From NCBI GenBank assembly GCA_021234155.1, contig JAJEKV010000045.1, forward strand, positions 4,602,855-4,666,854: a stretch of 64,000 bases of DNA, written 5' to 3'. Position 1 is the stretch's first letter, and the number at the start of each line of letters is the position of its first letter. A program made the translations under genes and the position numbers. The notes beneath the pieces are model-generated. The model worked only from the letters and a program-made list of their open reading frames with translations. It was not told the origin of the DNA and did no database searches. This stretch comes from Isoetes taiwanensis (lineage: Eukaryota > Streptophyta > Lycopodiopsida > Isoetales > Isoetaceae). This document shows positions 23,398 to 32,369 of the stretch, piece after piece.

Positions 23398-24431
23398 GGC
23401 TTTGACAGGAGCATCAATATGACTCAGATAGGAATAGATATCACTAACCTTGTAGATATTCTTCCCTTTTAAAGTCCATCCCAGTGTAGTACTTAGGCAT
23501 TGAAATTCTAGAAAGAAACAAGAATATTCTTGAAATGTGCATATATTTTTTTGTCACTTGAAGTACCCCTGATGATTGATTTTAAGGAGGTCCAGGAAAT
23601 AAAGGAGTTAATATTCTATGTAGAGGTTTTTTACTCTTAAGATCCGTTTATCAGACCATTTATTGTAGATCCTAGATTGCTTGATGGCACTTTGGAGTGT
23701 TGATCTTCGAAGATAGGGGACCAGAATAAATTCGTGTTCATACTGGCATCAATGACTTTATCACTCTGTAGACAAGATTGAACTTTATTCCATGCCATAA
23801 TCAAGTTTTGCATTAGAGGAGAAGAATTTGGAGCAGGATGCAAATGCACAAAGGCAGATTCAGGGAGACAGTGCTTAATAGTAGGGTGACCTAAGGGATA
23901 AGATACATTCAACCAATAAGCAATAAATTTAGAAGCGGGAGGCGTTAGGATAAGTGTTCTCCAAATATATTTTCACACCAAAGAGCAAGCTTAAACATGC
24001 AAATTCTTACATCCCACCCCCCTAATTTTTTTTGGCCTAGAAATTGAATTCTAATTGACTAAGTGACAACCATTCTAGATGAAATTCCTTATGATTTTCT
24101 CTAAGTCAAAATAAATAGCCCTTGGAGCAATTAAGGCAGAGGAGAAGAACACATGAGATGAGGCTAGAACAGAGTTTGCAATAACAGTTCTACCAGCAAA
24201 GGATAAATGGCTCTTGTAGATATTCAATTTCCTTTTGATTCTCTCCAGAATTGGATTCCATAATCCTTTTAGACTTGGATTCAGGGAAAGGGCATACCTG
24301 TAAGGTATTTAGAACAGGGATGCCACATATAAAGTTTGTTTGATGTCACCAATAATTTTACTCTTGTCAAGATTGAGATGCACTCAGAGGCAGAGAGAGA
24401 ACTCCTTAATTAAGTCCAAGAAAGAATTGAC

Positions 24432-25496
24432 ATTATTAGCATTGGGACTCGCAAGAAACCAACAAAGCGCCCATAGATAGGCTTCTCATTCATCTCAGCA
24501 GATTTTCTACAATGGTGGACAGTGGGTAGCCGCACACATGCGAACTACCCACGAAAATAAAGGGAAAATCCAATTATATCATTTGGACCCCAAAACAAAT
24601 ACAATGCTAATAGATGAGTGGCTGATGTACCTGCCGAAAGCTTATCACCGGGATTAAAAAACCCCGCCCTTTCGGGTTTTCGAGGAAAAACCCTAGTGAT
24701 AAGCCTTCGGCAAGGGGCTTAGACAAACGTAAGGCATAGAATTGCTCCCAAAAACCCCCGCATGGAGAAGTCGAAAGCGGTCTGCCGCTCGCCAACACGT
24801 ACACGCACATCACCAACACAACAAGCGAGAAAACATACCGGAGAATAGCATCACCCGGTGGGTGGAAAAAGCATCACCAAATGGGTGGAAAAACATGATA
24901 AACAGAACTTGTACAAAATATAATAAACAAAGAAGGGGAGGGTGGGTTCAAAGAGAATAAGGTGCTGACGAGAGAAGAGGAAGCGCCGATGAGGGCGTGG
25001 ATCGCGGCGGCGCTGAAATAGCGAACTCCCAACCAAAAGCGGGCATCGCGCCGCGCATGCATGCATGACATGCATGCTCGTCCCATTCTAGAATGGCGAT
25101 CCGATGTCTCCGGATCGTCACGATTCTAGAATGGGACTCGCAAGAAACCAACAAAGCGCCCACTACAAGAGAACTTCCTTACAAACTAGGATCGAGGGGC
25201 GAAGGTCCGCGGGGCGAGGGCCAAAGGCCCGAAAAAGGATAGCATGAAAGATAATGTAAATTGGCTAAACCAGTGAGGAAGAAGCCCCTCCCCCGCACGG
25301 AAACAAGTCAAAGAGAATAAAGATGCTGGAGAGAAGAGGAAGCGCCCGATGAGGCGTGGATCACGGCTTGGCGCTGAAATAGCGAACTCCCAACCAAAAC
25401 GGGCATGCGCCGCCCGCATGCATGCATGACATGCATGCTCGTCCCATTCTAGAATGGCGATCCGATGTCTCGGATCGATGCGATTATTAGCATTGG
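24432..25496. mobile_element. Hairpin-rich dimeric repeat element 1, with 14-bp target duplication
   Basis: The element (24446-25482) sits inside the LINE RT frame, flanked by attattagcattgg at 24432-24445 and 25483-25496. Removing it restores the LINE reading NANNVNSF. Order of parts: a ~27-bp direct repeat starting actcgcaagaaacc (24447); hairpin 1 GTGGGTAG/CTACCCAC (24522/24545); hairpin 2 TGCCGAAAGCTTATCAC/GTGATAAGCCTTCGGCA (24632/24696), enclosing ggattaaaaaacc and ggaaaaacc; a 3' module (about 24957-25135) ending in a long hairpin with outer stem CCCATTCTAGAAT/ATTCTAGAATGGG and inner stem CGATCCG/CGGATCG; the direct repeat again (25136); a different middle; and a second 3' module cut just after the inner stem. 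It has no ORF of note and no poly(A). The family is not recognised. Confidence 0.75.
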
Positions 25497-26263
25497 AGTC
25501 TAAGAATGCAAAAGTATCATCTGCATATTGAGATATTGTGAGATAATCAGCATTATTAGGAAGTTTAAGGCCAATGATTTTCCCTGCAGATTGAAGATTA
25601 TCTACACATCTAGTAAGCATATCAGCAACAATTAGAAATAGATAAAGGGGCGGGAGGGCGACCTTGTCTCACTCCTTTGCTAGTGGAAAGAAATTTGTTG
25701 GTGCATTGATAATGGCAATGATTTAGACATAAAATTTAAGCCATGAATGAGAGAGATAATTTTAGAATGGAAGCCAAATTTTTTCAAGGCAATGTCAATG
25801 AAATTCCATCCGACCAGTATCAAAGGCTCTCTTCAAATCTAGCTTGAGCAGAATGCAAGCTTGCTTGGAGGTTTTATTCCAATGAAGACCTTCCATGGCA
25901 TTTATATAATTGTCCAAGATAAATCTATTGGGAAGAAAGGCAGATTCCTTTTCACTGATGTTTTTTTTGCAAAAATGTTTGAATTCTTTGTGCAATGATT
26001 TTGGCACATAGCTTATAAGTAGAATTTGTCAAAAGAAATTGGCCTCCATTCAAAGAAAAGAGCTTGGATTTTCAATTTTGGGCACTAAAGCAATAAATCC
26101 AAATAGAGATAGAGGGGTGCAAATGATTTGAATTCCAAAATCCATGCACTAGATCAATCAAGTCTGATTTCATAATATTCCAGAAGTCGAGGTAGAACTC
26201 AGGAGGAAAGCCATCAGGCCCAGGGGATTTACCTTTACTAAAGCTCTTGAGAGTTCTTAAAAT

Positions 26264-26667
26264 TGAAGATTTGAGTTAACTAGATATTTTCAACCAATAA
26301 TGTGATTTTGCTAGCTTATTTCAATGAGCATAGACAAAAATTGCATAATCACTTAACAACCAAAGGATATGAATTTTCAAATGTTCATTGCATATATCCT
26401 TAAATATCACCGAGCTTCCTCGGCGGTCCAAGCGGGCTTAGATCTCGATCTGCGCAAGCCTCTGTACTAGTTAACAAATTGCAATTACAGATACTTCTTA
26501 ATTTCACTTGTCTCAGTCCGGCATTCATGCCGGACCGATCTGTATGTTGCCGCTTAAAATAAGTTAATATTTCAAAGGAGCCTTCTTTGTCTTAACATGA
26601 TTCGACCATTGCAATATCTTCTAAAAATACTGATCTATATTACCCTTTTCCTTTTCGATAAATAAAC
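26264..26667 (-). repeat. Copia 3' LTR
   Basis: It begins tgaagatttgagttaac on the plus strand and ends near cgataaataaacc. It matches the other LTR with scattered differences, many at CTG/CAG positions (for example ccgagc against ctgac), and lacks about 10 bp present near the end of the 5' LTR. Confidence 0.88.
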
Positions 26668-26765
26668 CGTTCAAACCATTGGATTCAATGAACTCCTTTG
26701 TGACTATGAACTCCTTTGAGACTATGAACTTCACCCTTTGTTCTTTTTTGTTCTTCAAGTCTATG

Positions 26766-27282
26766 TTAAATAATAGACCTTGATCTATCAAGACCATCAG
26801 AGATTGCCTTCAATATTACATGAATAATATCTTCATTCCCCCTTTCATGTAATAACTGGTTCCCCATCTCAGAATCATTCTTCATGTTAACTTTTGGAAT
26901 TTTTCTGTAGTATTGCTGCTCATCAAATATGATATCTCGGCTGATTATGACTCTTCTTTTCTCAGGGTCATATAATCTCCATCCCTTGGAGTTCCAGTCA
27001 TATCCAACCAAATAAGTTATGCATGCTCTGTTATCTAATTTTTTTCTCAACTCCTTAGGTACATATGCAAAGGCAAGACAGTCATATGCCCTTAAATGAT
27101 CATAGCAGGGCATTTTTCCAGACCATAACATCTCTGGAACAGCTCCATTTATGCTGGAATTTGGTAGCAAATTTTGAACATGAACAACAACTTCTATTGC
27201 CTCATCCTAGACGAAATTTGGAAGCCCTGAGTATTTTATCATGGACCCTACTTGACATTTAGAATTGTTCTATTTTTTCTTT
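26766..27282 (-). pseudogene. Copia integrase C-terminal half
   Basis: From the insertion point the frame resumes with QNGVAERKNRTILNVK, including the catalytic Glu. It then passes stops and continues in a 134-codon frame with AVPEMLWSGKMPCYDHLRAY, KLDNRACITYLVGYD and KRRVIISRDIIFDE, the usual Copia integrase C-terminal landmarks. It ends at 26766 without any reverse transcriptase. Confidence 0.85.
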
Positions 27283-29261
27283 CAGCCACTCCATTTTGTT
27301 TTTTTTTTTTTTCTTTGAAGAACGACAATCTATTATCAAGAAAAATCAAGATACATACAAGGGACCTGTGACACAGGACTCAAAACCTAGAGGACGAAAT
27401 AGTCCACTAAGCAAAACCACCCATACACAGTATATTCTCATACTCCTTGTGCCACCTTGAGGTGTTTAATGGCCTCGTCACAATCAACATGGTCTACCAC
27501 ATCGAGATGATCAACAACAGACATCAAATTATCATGCCACTGAATAGAACGAGGCGGGATAGCCTCCTGAGATGACATAACAGACTTCTTCCTTGCCGCC
27601 TTCTTCCAATTGACCTGCTGCCATGACTCTTTTGCGCACAGAAGATTAGGGCCATCAACCATAACAACCTCAGAAACATGAGAGGAAGAAGCATCAACAT
27701 GGAGAGAAGAATGAACTACAGGTACAGATGATGGCGCTAAAGACGACACTGTCGGAACTGGAATTAGAGCATCTTCCATGGATGAGGAGTGCAACACAAC
27801 TGGTAAAGGTTGATCATGAATAGATGAAGAAGTAACAACGGGAGCTTGAGCCTGAGAAGAAGGTTGAACAGATGCCTGAGATGCACGAGTGCCTCGACGA
27901 AAGCTAGCAAAAGCCTCCTTGTCAGGAAACAGACGGACTAATTCTGGACCATTCAGAAGCTTAAGATCCAACTTCTTATACCAAGGCCCACTTTTCACCA
28001 CTATACAATCTAGTAAAGCCGAGTCCACTGGCATTGAGGCACAAATCCTTGGACCGTTCATGATGGAATGTGAGATATGAACCCCAAGACCAGTTGCAAT
28101 TGCAACTAGAAATTGATGGGCCATTAGATCAGGAGGAAGATTAGGTATCGAGAACCAACAAGGCATCTTTAATGCGCGAACCATATCTGGTGTAAAACCA
28201 GGAGAGTAATACTGATACATCATATACTCCCCACCAAGTGGATCAATCCCTCTTGATACCAAAGAGTCCACTGCATCACTACTTTCAAACATAATAAGAA
28301 CAAAGTTTTTCGCCAACAACTTGATGGACTGAAAAGGAGGAAGCTGAAGGCGTCTCAAAAGCCGAGATAACCAAATACGGAACCGTGAAAAATCCAAATA
28401 GCCACCAGTAAAATAACCAAGGACTGCACTTGAGGATAGGTTCTCAGCACACTTAATATGAGCTTGATGGTCCACCTCAACCACAGGAATACCAGAAGCT
28501 TCAACTACATCCTGACAGTCAAACTGGTAAAATATATCATTTGGAGGCAATTGTTGTTGAAGCTGAGTCTGTCGAGCTTTCAATGTGTCCAAGATTGCGG
28601 ACAACTCATCCTTACTCCCTTCAGACAATACACAGCCAAAGCAAACTGCTACCCTTGCCTTTCTAGATGCACTAGATATATCTTTACAAAGCCAATCACT
28701 AAATCTTTGATATGAAACTTTTTGCGAATGAATCGGATGACCTCCAAGCACTATCATTTGCACGGGGCGAGCACCTACATTAGGACTAGATTCTGTACCT
28801 GTTTGATGCAAATTCCCATTAACTTCCACTCCCTTACTCGCAGCGCCTTGCAAGGGAGGAAAATCCCTTTCTTTAAGAACCCCTGGAGCAATCACCAACG
28901 ATGGCAAAGAACTTTCAACTGAATTATTTACCTCTTTTTGCACCGTATCTGGGGGATCACGTATCCTGTCCGGCGGTAGCTTCCGCCCGTTTTGCCGCAG
29001 CCTTAGAAGCTGGAGCAATATCTGTCTTCCCCATCTCTACTAAAAGTGGCCGAAATCACACAGGCCCAAATCCGGCCACCAACCTGATAATAAACCCTAA
29101 TAAAATTTATACTGATTCGGAATAAGCTTTCCAACGAACTAAAGATCATCGAAAACGGAGTCCTGATGCTCAAGTTACAAGAACGGTATTTGGCAACCCT
29201 AAAGCGCCATACTCACGGCGCCCATCTCCCTTCCCTTTCCGTCCAGCCACTCCATTTTGTT
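27283..29261 (-). mobile_element. ORF1-only LINE-like insertion with 18-bp target duplication
   Basis: cagccactccattttgtt occurs at 27283-27300 and 29244-29261 and flanks a 1,943-bp insert. Poly-T begins at 27301 (the poly(A) tail on the minus strand). The 5' end starts with a short purine-rich, GC-rich leader. The insert holds one long gag-like ORF and a ~125-bp 3' region, with no endonuclease or reverse transcriptase. It disrupts the Copia integrase at the codon for its catalytic Glu. It resembles the half-LINE (ORF1-only) class known in other lineages, presumably mobilised by a complete LINE in trans. Confidence 0.85.
27438..29034 (-). CDS. LINE ORF1 / gag-like RNA-binding protein (DUF4283-like)
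   Basis: A frame of about 520 codons is open from 29018 to 27438. Its middle holds a DUF4283-like domain: LLAKNFVLIMFESSDAVDSL, then YYSPGFTPDMVRALKMPCWF, SIPNLPPDLMAHQFL and LGVHISH, with PWYKKLDLK after it. That pattern is usual for plant LINE ORF1. The C-terminus is Ser/Pro/Val-rich and then basic (WKKAARKK); no CCHC knuckle is seen. The first in-frame codon is not ATG. An ATG at 29034 opens MGKTDIAPASKAAAKRAEAT in another frame, so one small indel near 28975 probably separates the true start from the rest. In a LINE this protein would package the RNA. Confidence 0.75.
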
Positions 29262-30118
29262 GAGGAGAAAATCTGCAAGTCATTTGCCTCCTAATTCCTT
29301 TGTCAGCACAAAATTTTTTAAATTCATAAGATAAGTACTCACCTCCTCTGTCTGATCTTATGCACTTCATCTTTCTCCCTGTTTGAGTTTGTACTTCTGC
29401 AACAAATAGTTTTAGTGCATTATATGCCTGATCCTTGGTTTTCAAACAGTAGCATTGAGTCTTTCTGCTAAAATCGTCTATAAATGTCATGAAGTATCTA
29501 TTTCCAGTCATGCTAGTGACATTTATAGGTCCACACAAATCTGTATGAACTAAATCCAAGATTCCCTTTGCTCTTTTGGTTGATTTTTTAAATGGTAACC
29601 TTGTCTGCTTTCCCAAAATTGCAGCCTGCACATAATGTCTTTTTTATGTCATCATTCTTTGCTGCTATCATGCCTTTGTTTGCCATCAGTTCCACATTTA
29701 TCATATTAGTGTGGCACAATCGAGCATGCCAAGTATTTAAGGATGCATATTCTATCACATTCAAGGTAGGTAGATGCTCAAGTTCAAGACCAAATAAATT
29801 TCCAACTCTCTTTCCAACAAACTTTAATTCATTTCCAAAGAAAATTTTACATTCAAGTTTCTCAAACACGACCTTATAATCAAGGTCAACTAATTGACAC
29901 ACAGAAATTAGATTTCTAACTAGATTTGGCACACATAAGACTTCCTTCAGTTCAACAGCTTTTCCTTTTAGATCAAAAATCTCCAAAACTCCAGTGTCCT
30001 CAATTTTTTGCAAAGCTCCATCTCCTAATTGTACGTGTCCAGCTCCAAACTTCTTGCAATTTTTCAAAAGCTTTAAATTGCATGTCACGGTTTTCTCTGC
30101 GCCTGAATCTATTATCAT
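29170..30118 (-). pseudogene. Copia protease, pre-integrase and integrase N-half
   Basis: The 30118-29588 frame has the protease active site IDSGAEKTVT and then a GAG-pre-integrase zinc motif (TWHARLCHT ... CAGCNFGK). The overlapping 29631-29170 frame has the integrase core: DLVHTDLCGP (first Asp), FIDDFSRKT and IRSDRGGEY (second Asp), and reads QQNGVAG where the ORF1-only element interrupts it. A frameshift near 29600 separates the two frames. Confidence 0.88.
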
Positions 30119-30654
30119 AAACTTGTTATTGTTTTGTCCAAATTATTTGAAACAGACAAAATATTTTCATGTTTTACCTCGACTAACTCATGGCGGTTGC
30201 TCTTCTTCATCTTCATTTGTTTCCTTCTCTTGTACTATGTTCATGGCTGGATTTCCTCTGAATTTTCCTCTTAGAAACCTCCTCTAATATTGGCATTTCT
30301 CTCCTTACCTTGGCCTTTACCAATTGCACTCTTAGGGCTTGGACAATTTCTGCCATATGTCCTTTACCATCCGGTTGAAGCATTTGATTATCTTGGTCTC
30401 ATTGGGGATCCAATTTTCAAATGTCCATATTGATGGCAATTAAAACATGGCCCAAGTTTTTTTTCTTTCTGGTACTACCTTTCCTTTTTGTTTTTTTTTC
30501 GGCATACATGATTTCAGTGAGATTGATCATTGTCTTCTATTCCACCTCTCCTTTGCTCAAATTCAGTTCTGATCATTCTTATGGCGTGCTTCTTTGAAGT
30601 GGCAACATTTCTTATCAAGGTGGCAATTCCAGCTCCTTCAAGATCAGCTATTAT

Positions 30655-31164
30655 TTAGTCAAACTTTTCAAAATAGTCTGTCATATTATCTTTCTCATAA
30701 AGCTTAAGCTTTCTAAGCTGTTTTTCTAAAACATCTATCTGTGACGAGGTCTTTACTTCATATTGTTTGATCAGATATTCCCACATTTTCTTAGGACTCA
30801 TACCTCTTAATTTGAGTTTGATTGCTGCTCCAACTTTGCTGGTTATTATGGCATGGGCTTCCATAATCTTCATAGCTTCACTTTGTCCTGCAACTCCTGC
30901 AGTTAGTCTTGAAGTAACAGCACCACTGGTATTACTTCCCCCTTCTGTTATTGGTCTTCCAACCTCTGAGCTCTCACCTTCTTATGCATTTGAATCTCCT
31001 GTACTTGATCCAGGTGAAGCCTTGACAGCATCTTCATCAACAAGATACCACAAATTTTCAAACTCCAGTACTTGCCTAATGCTTTGTTTCCAAATCTGGA
31101 ATCCACCTTCTCCCTTAAACACTTCAATAGAAGTCAGTAAATTGGCACCAAATCGTGTAGACAT
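30655..31164 (-). pseudogene. Copia gag (UBN2-type) with stops
   Basis: An ATG at 31164, just after the PBS, opens MSTRFGANLLTSIEVFKGEG and FQIWKQSIRQVLEFENLWYL, a normal Copia gag start; it stops near 30982. The frame resumes with AIKLKLRGMSPKKMWEYLI and VLEKQLRKLKLYEKDNM (30873-30655). Downstream near 30430 the zinc knuckle reads CFNCHQYGHLKIGS, in which the last Cys of CX2CX4HX4C is Ser. Confidence 0.82.
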
Positions 31165-31175
31165 TTCTCAAATTT

Positions 31176-31188
31176 GGCTCTGATACCA
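31176..31188 (-). other. Copia primer-binding site (initiator tRNA-Met)
   Basis: The minus strand reads TGGTATCAGAGCC next to the inner end of the 5' LTR. This is the standard plant Copia PBS, complementary to the 3' end of initiator tRNA-Met. Confidence 0.93.
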
Positions 31189-31189
31189 A

Positions 31190-31604
31190 TGAAGATTTGA
31201 GTTAACTAGATATTTTCAACCAATACACCAATTTTGCTAGCTTATTTCAATGAGCATAGACAAAAATTGCATAATCACTTAACAATCAAAGGATATGAAT
31301 TTTTAAATGTTCATTGCATATATCCTTAAATATCACTGACTTCCTCGACAGCCCAAGCCGACTTAGATCTCGATCTGCAAGCCTCTATACTAGTTAACAA
31401 ATTGCAATTACAGATACTTCTTAATTTCACTTGTCTCAGTCCGGCATTCATGCCGGACCGATCTGTATGTTGCCGCTTAAAATAAGTTGATATTTCAAAG
31501 GAGCCTTTTTTGGCTTAACACGATTCTACCATTGCAATATCTTCTAAAAATACTGATCTATATTTTAAGCAACATTTACCCTTCTCCTTTTCGATAAATA
31601 AACA
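31190..31604 (-). repeat. Copia 5' LTR
   Basis: A 415-bp LTR. On the plus strand it starts tgaagatttgag next to the PBS and ends ataaaca, giving the TG...CA ends expected of an LTR. It contains the imperfect palindrome ccggcattcatgccgg. Confidence 0.9.
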
Positions 31605-31620
31605 TCCTGCCAGGTCATGC

Positions 31621-31733
31621 TCAAGCAGCTGGGCATAGATCCCCTGCGATTAAGTAGTCCAGGAAGAATCGGGCACCTCCAGGTGTGTTGAGGCAGCGAT
31701 AGATGCGGGGAGCACGCCAATGGAGATACACGT
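31621..31733 (-). CDS. Possible terminal exon of an unidentified host gene
   Basis: After an acceptor-like agcttgcag, the minus strand is open for about 37 codons to TGA at 31621: DDVYLHWRAPRIYRCL, then GGARFFLDYLIAGDLCPAA. Composition and the GC-richer base content differ from the surroundings. The family is not recognised and the upstream exons are not found. Minus-strand fragments at about 32126-32329 (ANKLAGIGTNKTATHQIVGE) could belong to the same gene, but this is speculation. Confidence 0.3.
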
Positions 31734-32369
31734 CATCTGCAAGCTATACACCCTCATCTTCGCTATGAAGTATTTTCTCTATTTATTTGGTGGCTTTAAA
31801 ATGCAATCTTTATGAAATCATTTACAATAACGTAAGTTTTTTATTGGTATTTATGTTTTGTGCAAAGCCTATATCTTTATGATTTGTTATCTGCAGGTTT
31901 ATTGTGCCCGATCCTTGCAGCGTTTACATTCCAAAATACTTATACATTGATAAAAAATAAGCAACAAAGAAGTACACTAAATTTCCAACTACAAGTAGTT
32001 CAGTTTTTTGCAAATCAGTTAGCCACCTACCTTGATGTAGTTTTGTTGTGTTCAGATTTAGGTGACAAAATGGTCTAAAACTTTCCAGTGGAACCCATAG
32101 CCAATTCCTTCATGTTCTATTCTCATCATCTTGTGATGGCAATTCCGTCAAAGTTGTTTGCAGATGTTTTAAGCAGTTTCGTTCCAGCACTATCGTGGAT
32201 ATGCAAATTTGCTCCATTTTTCTTTTGCGTCTCAAGCTCTCCGACAATTTGGTGTGTTGCTGTTTTGTTTGTTCCTATTCCTGCAAGTTTGTTCGCGAGA
32301 ATCGAAGCCTGACAAGAATTACCTAGCAAGACATAAATCTTTGATTACCATATGCACAACAAACACCAA

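Larger units (their letters stand above)
21928..26263 (-). mobile_element. LINE-1 type (non-LTR) retrotransposon, decayed, 5' end lost
   Basis: Poly-T at 21928-21942 is the poly(A) tail of a minus-strand element. From the 5' side (high coordinates) it shows RT pieces GKSPGPDGFPPEFY (near 26220), AFLPNRFILDNYINAMEG and LLKLDLKRAFD (near 25900), GVRQG (near 25660) and SQYADDTFAFLDSN (near 25520). Next come the post-RT region (LSFAGRTVIANSVL, near 24200) and a zf-RVT domain (22891-23397). Many stops and frameshifts separate these pieces. The RT frame is split by the hairpin-rich element at 24446-25482. At 26263 the LINE ends abruptly at the Copia LTR and does not resume beyond the other LTR. Confidence 0.85.
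5342..27430. repeat. Segmental duplication, arm 1
   Basis: Homology to arm 2 begins at tctaagggaatcctcatg (5342 and 45238) and can be followed through the GAA-bounded units, the PIF/Harbinger element, the LINE with its nested hairpin element, the Copia LTR and the poly-T start of the ORF1-only insertion, where the window ends (64000 matches about 27420). Arm 1 is longer mainly because it has two copies of the 3.49-kb unit where arm 2 has one. Sequence outside the breakpoint (before 5342 and before 45238) is unrelated. Confidence 0.9.
26264..31604 (-). mobile_element. Copia-type LTR retrotransposon, non-autonomous (no RT/RNase H)
   Basis: Two similar LTRs (26264-26667 and 31190-31604) bound minus-strand gag, protease, integrase N-half, a nested insertion (27301-29243), then the integrase C-half, after which only about 100 bp remain before the 3' LTR. 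The reverse transcriptase and RNase H domains that follow integrase in Copia elements are absent. Gag contains stops. No target duplication: the flanks are aaaat on the left and tcctg on the right, and the left flank is LINE while the right is unrelated, so the element or its flanks have recombined. Confidence 0.88.

Noticed and set aside
24620-24645. Hammerhead ribozyme core (ctgatg ... gaaag), which would make the hairpin-rich element a retrozyme
   Set aside because: The core lacks the full CUGANGA and a stem II, and element 2 does not keep the gaaa. gatgag/gaaat motifs in the 3' modules are also incomplete. The retrozyme idea remains only an analogy.
25076-25135. Helitron 3' end, because of the terminal hairpin
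   Set aside because: Helitrons make no target duplication and end in CTRR after an A/T site. Element 1 has a 14-bp duplication and no CTRR end.
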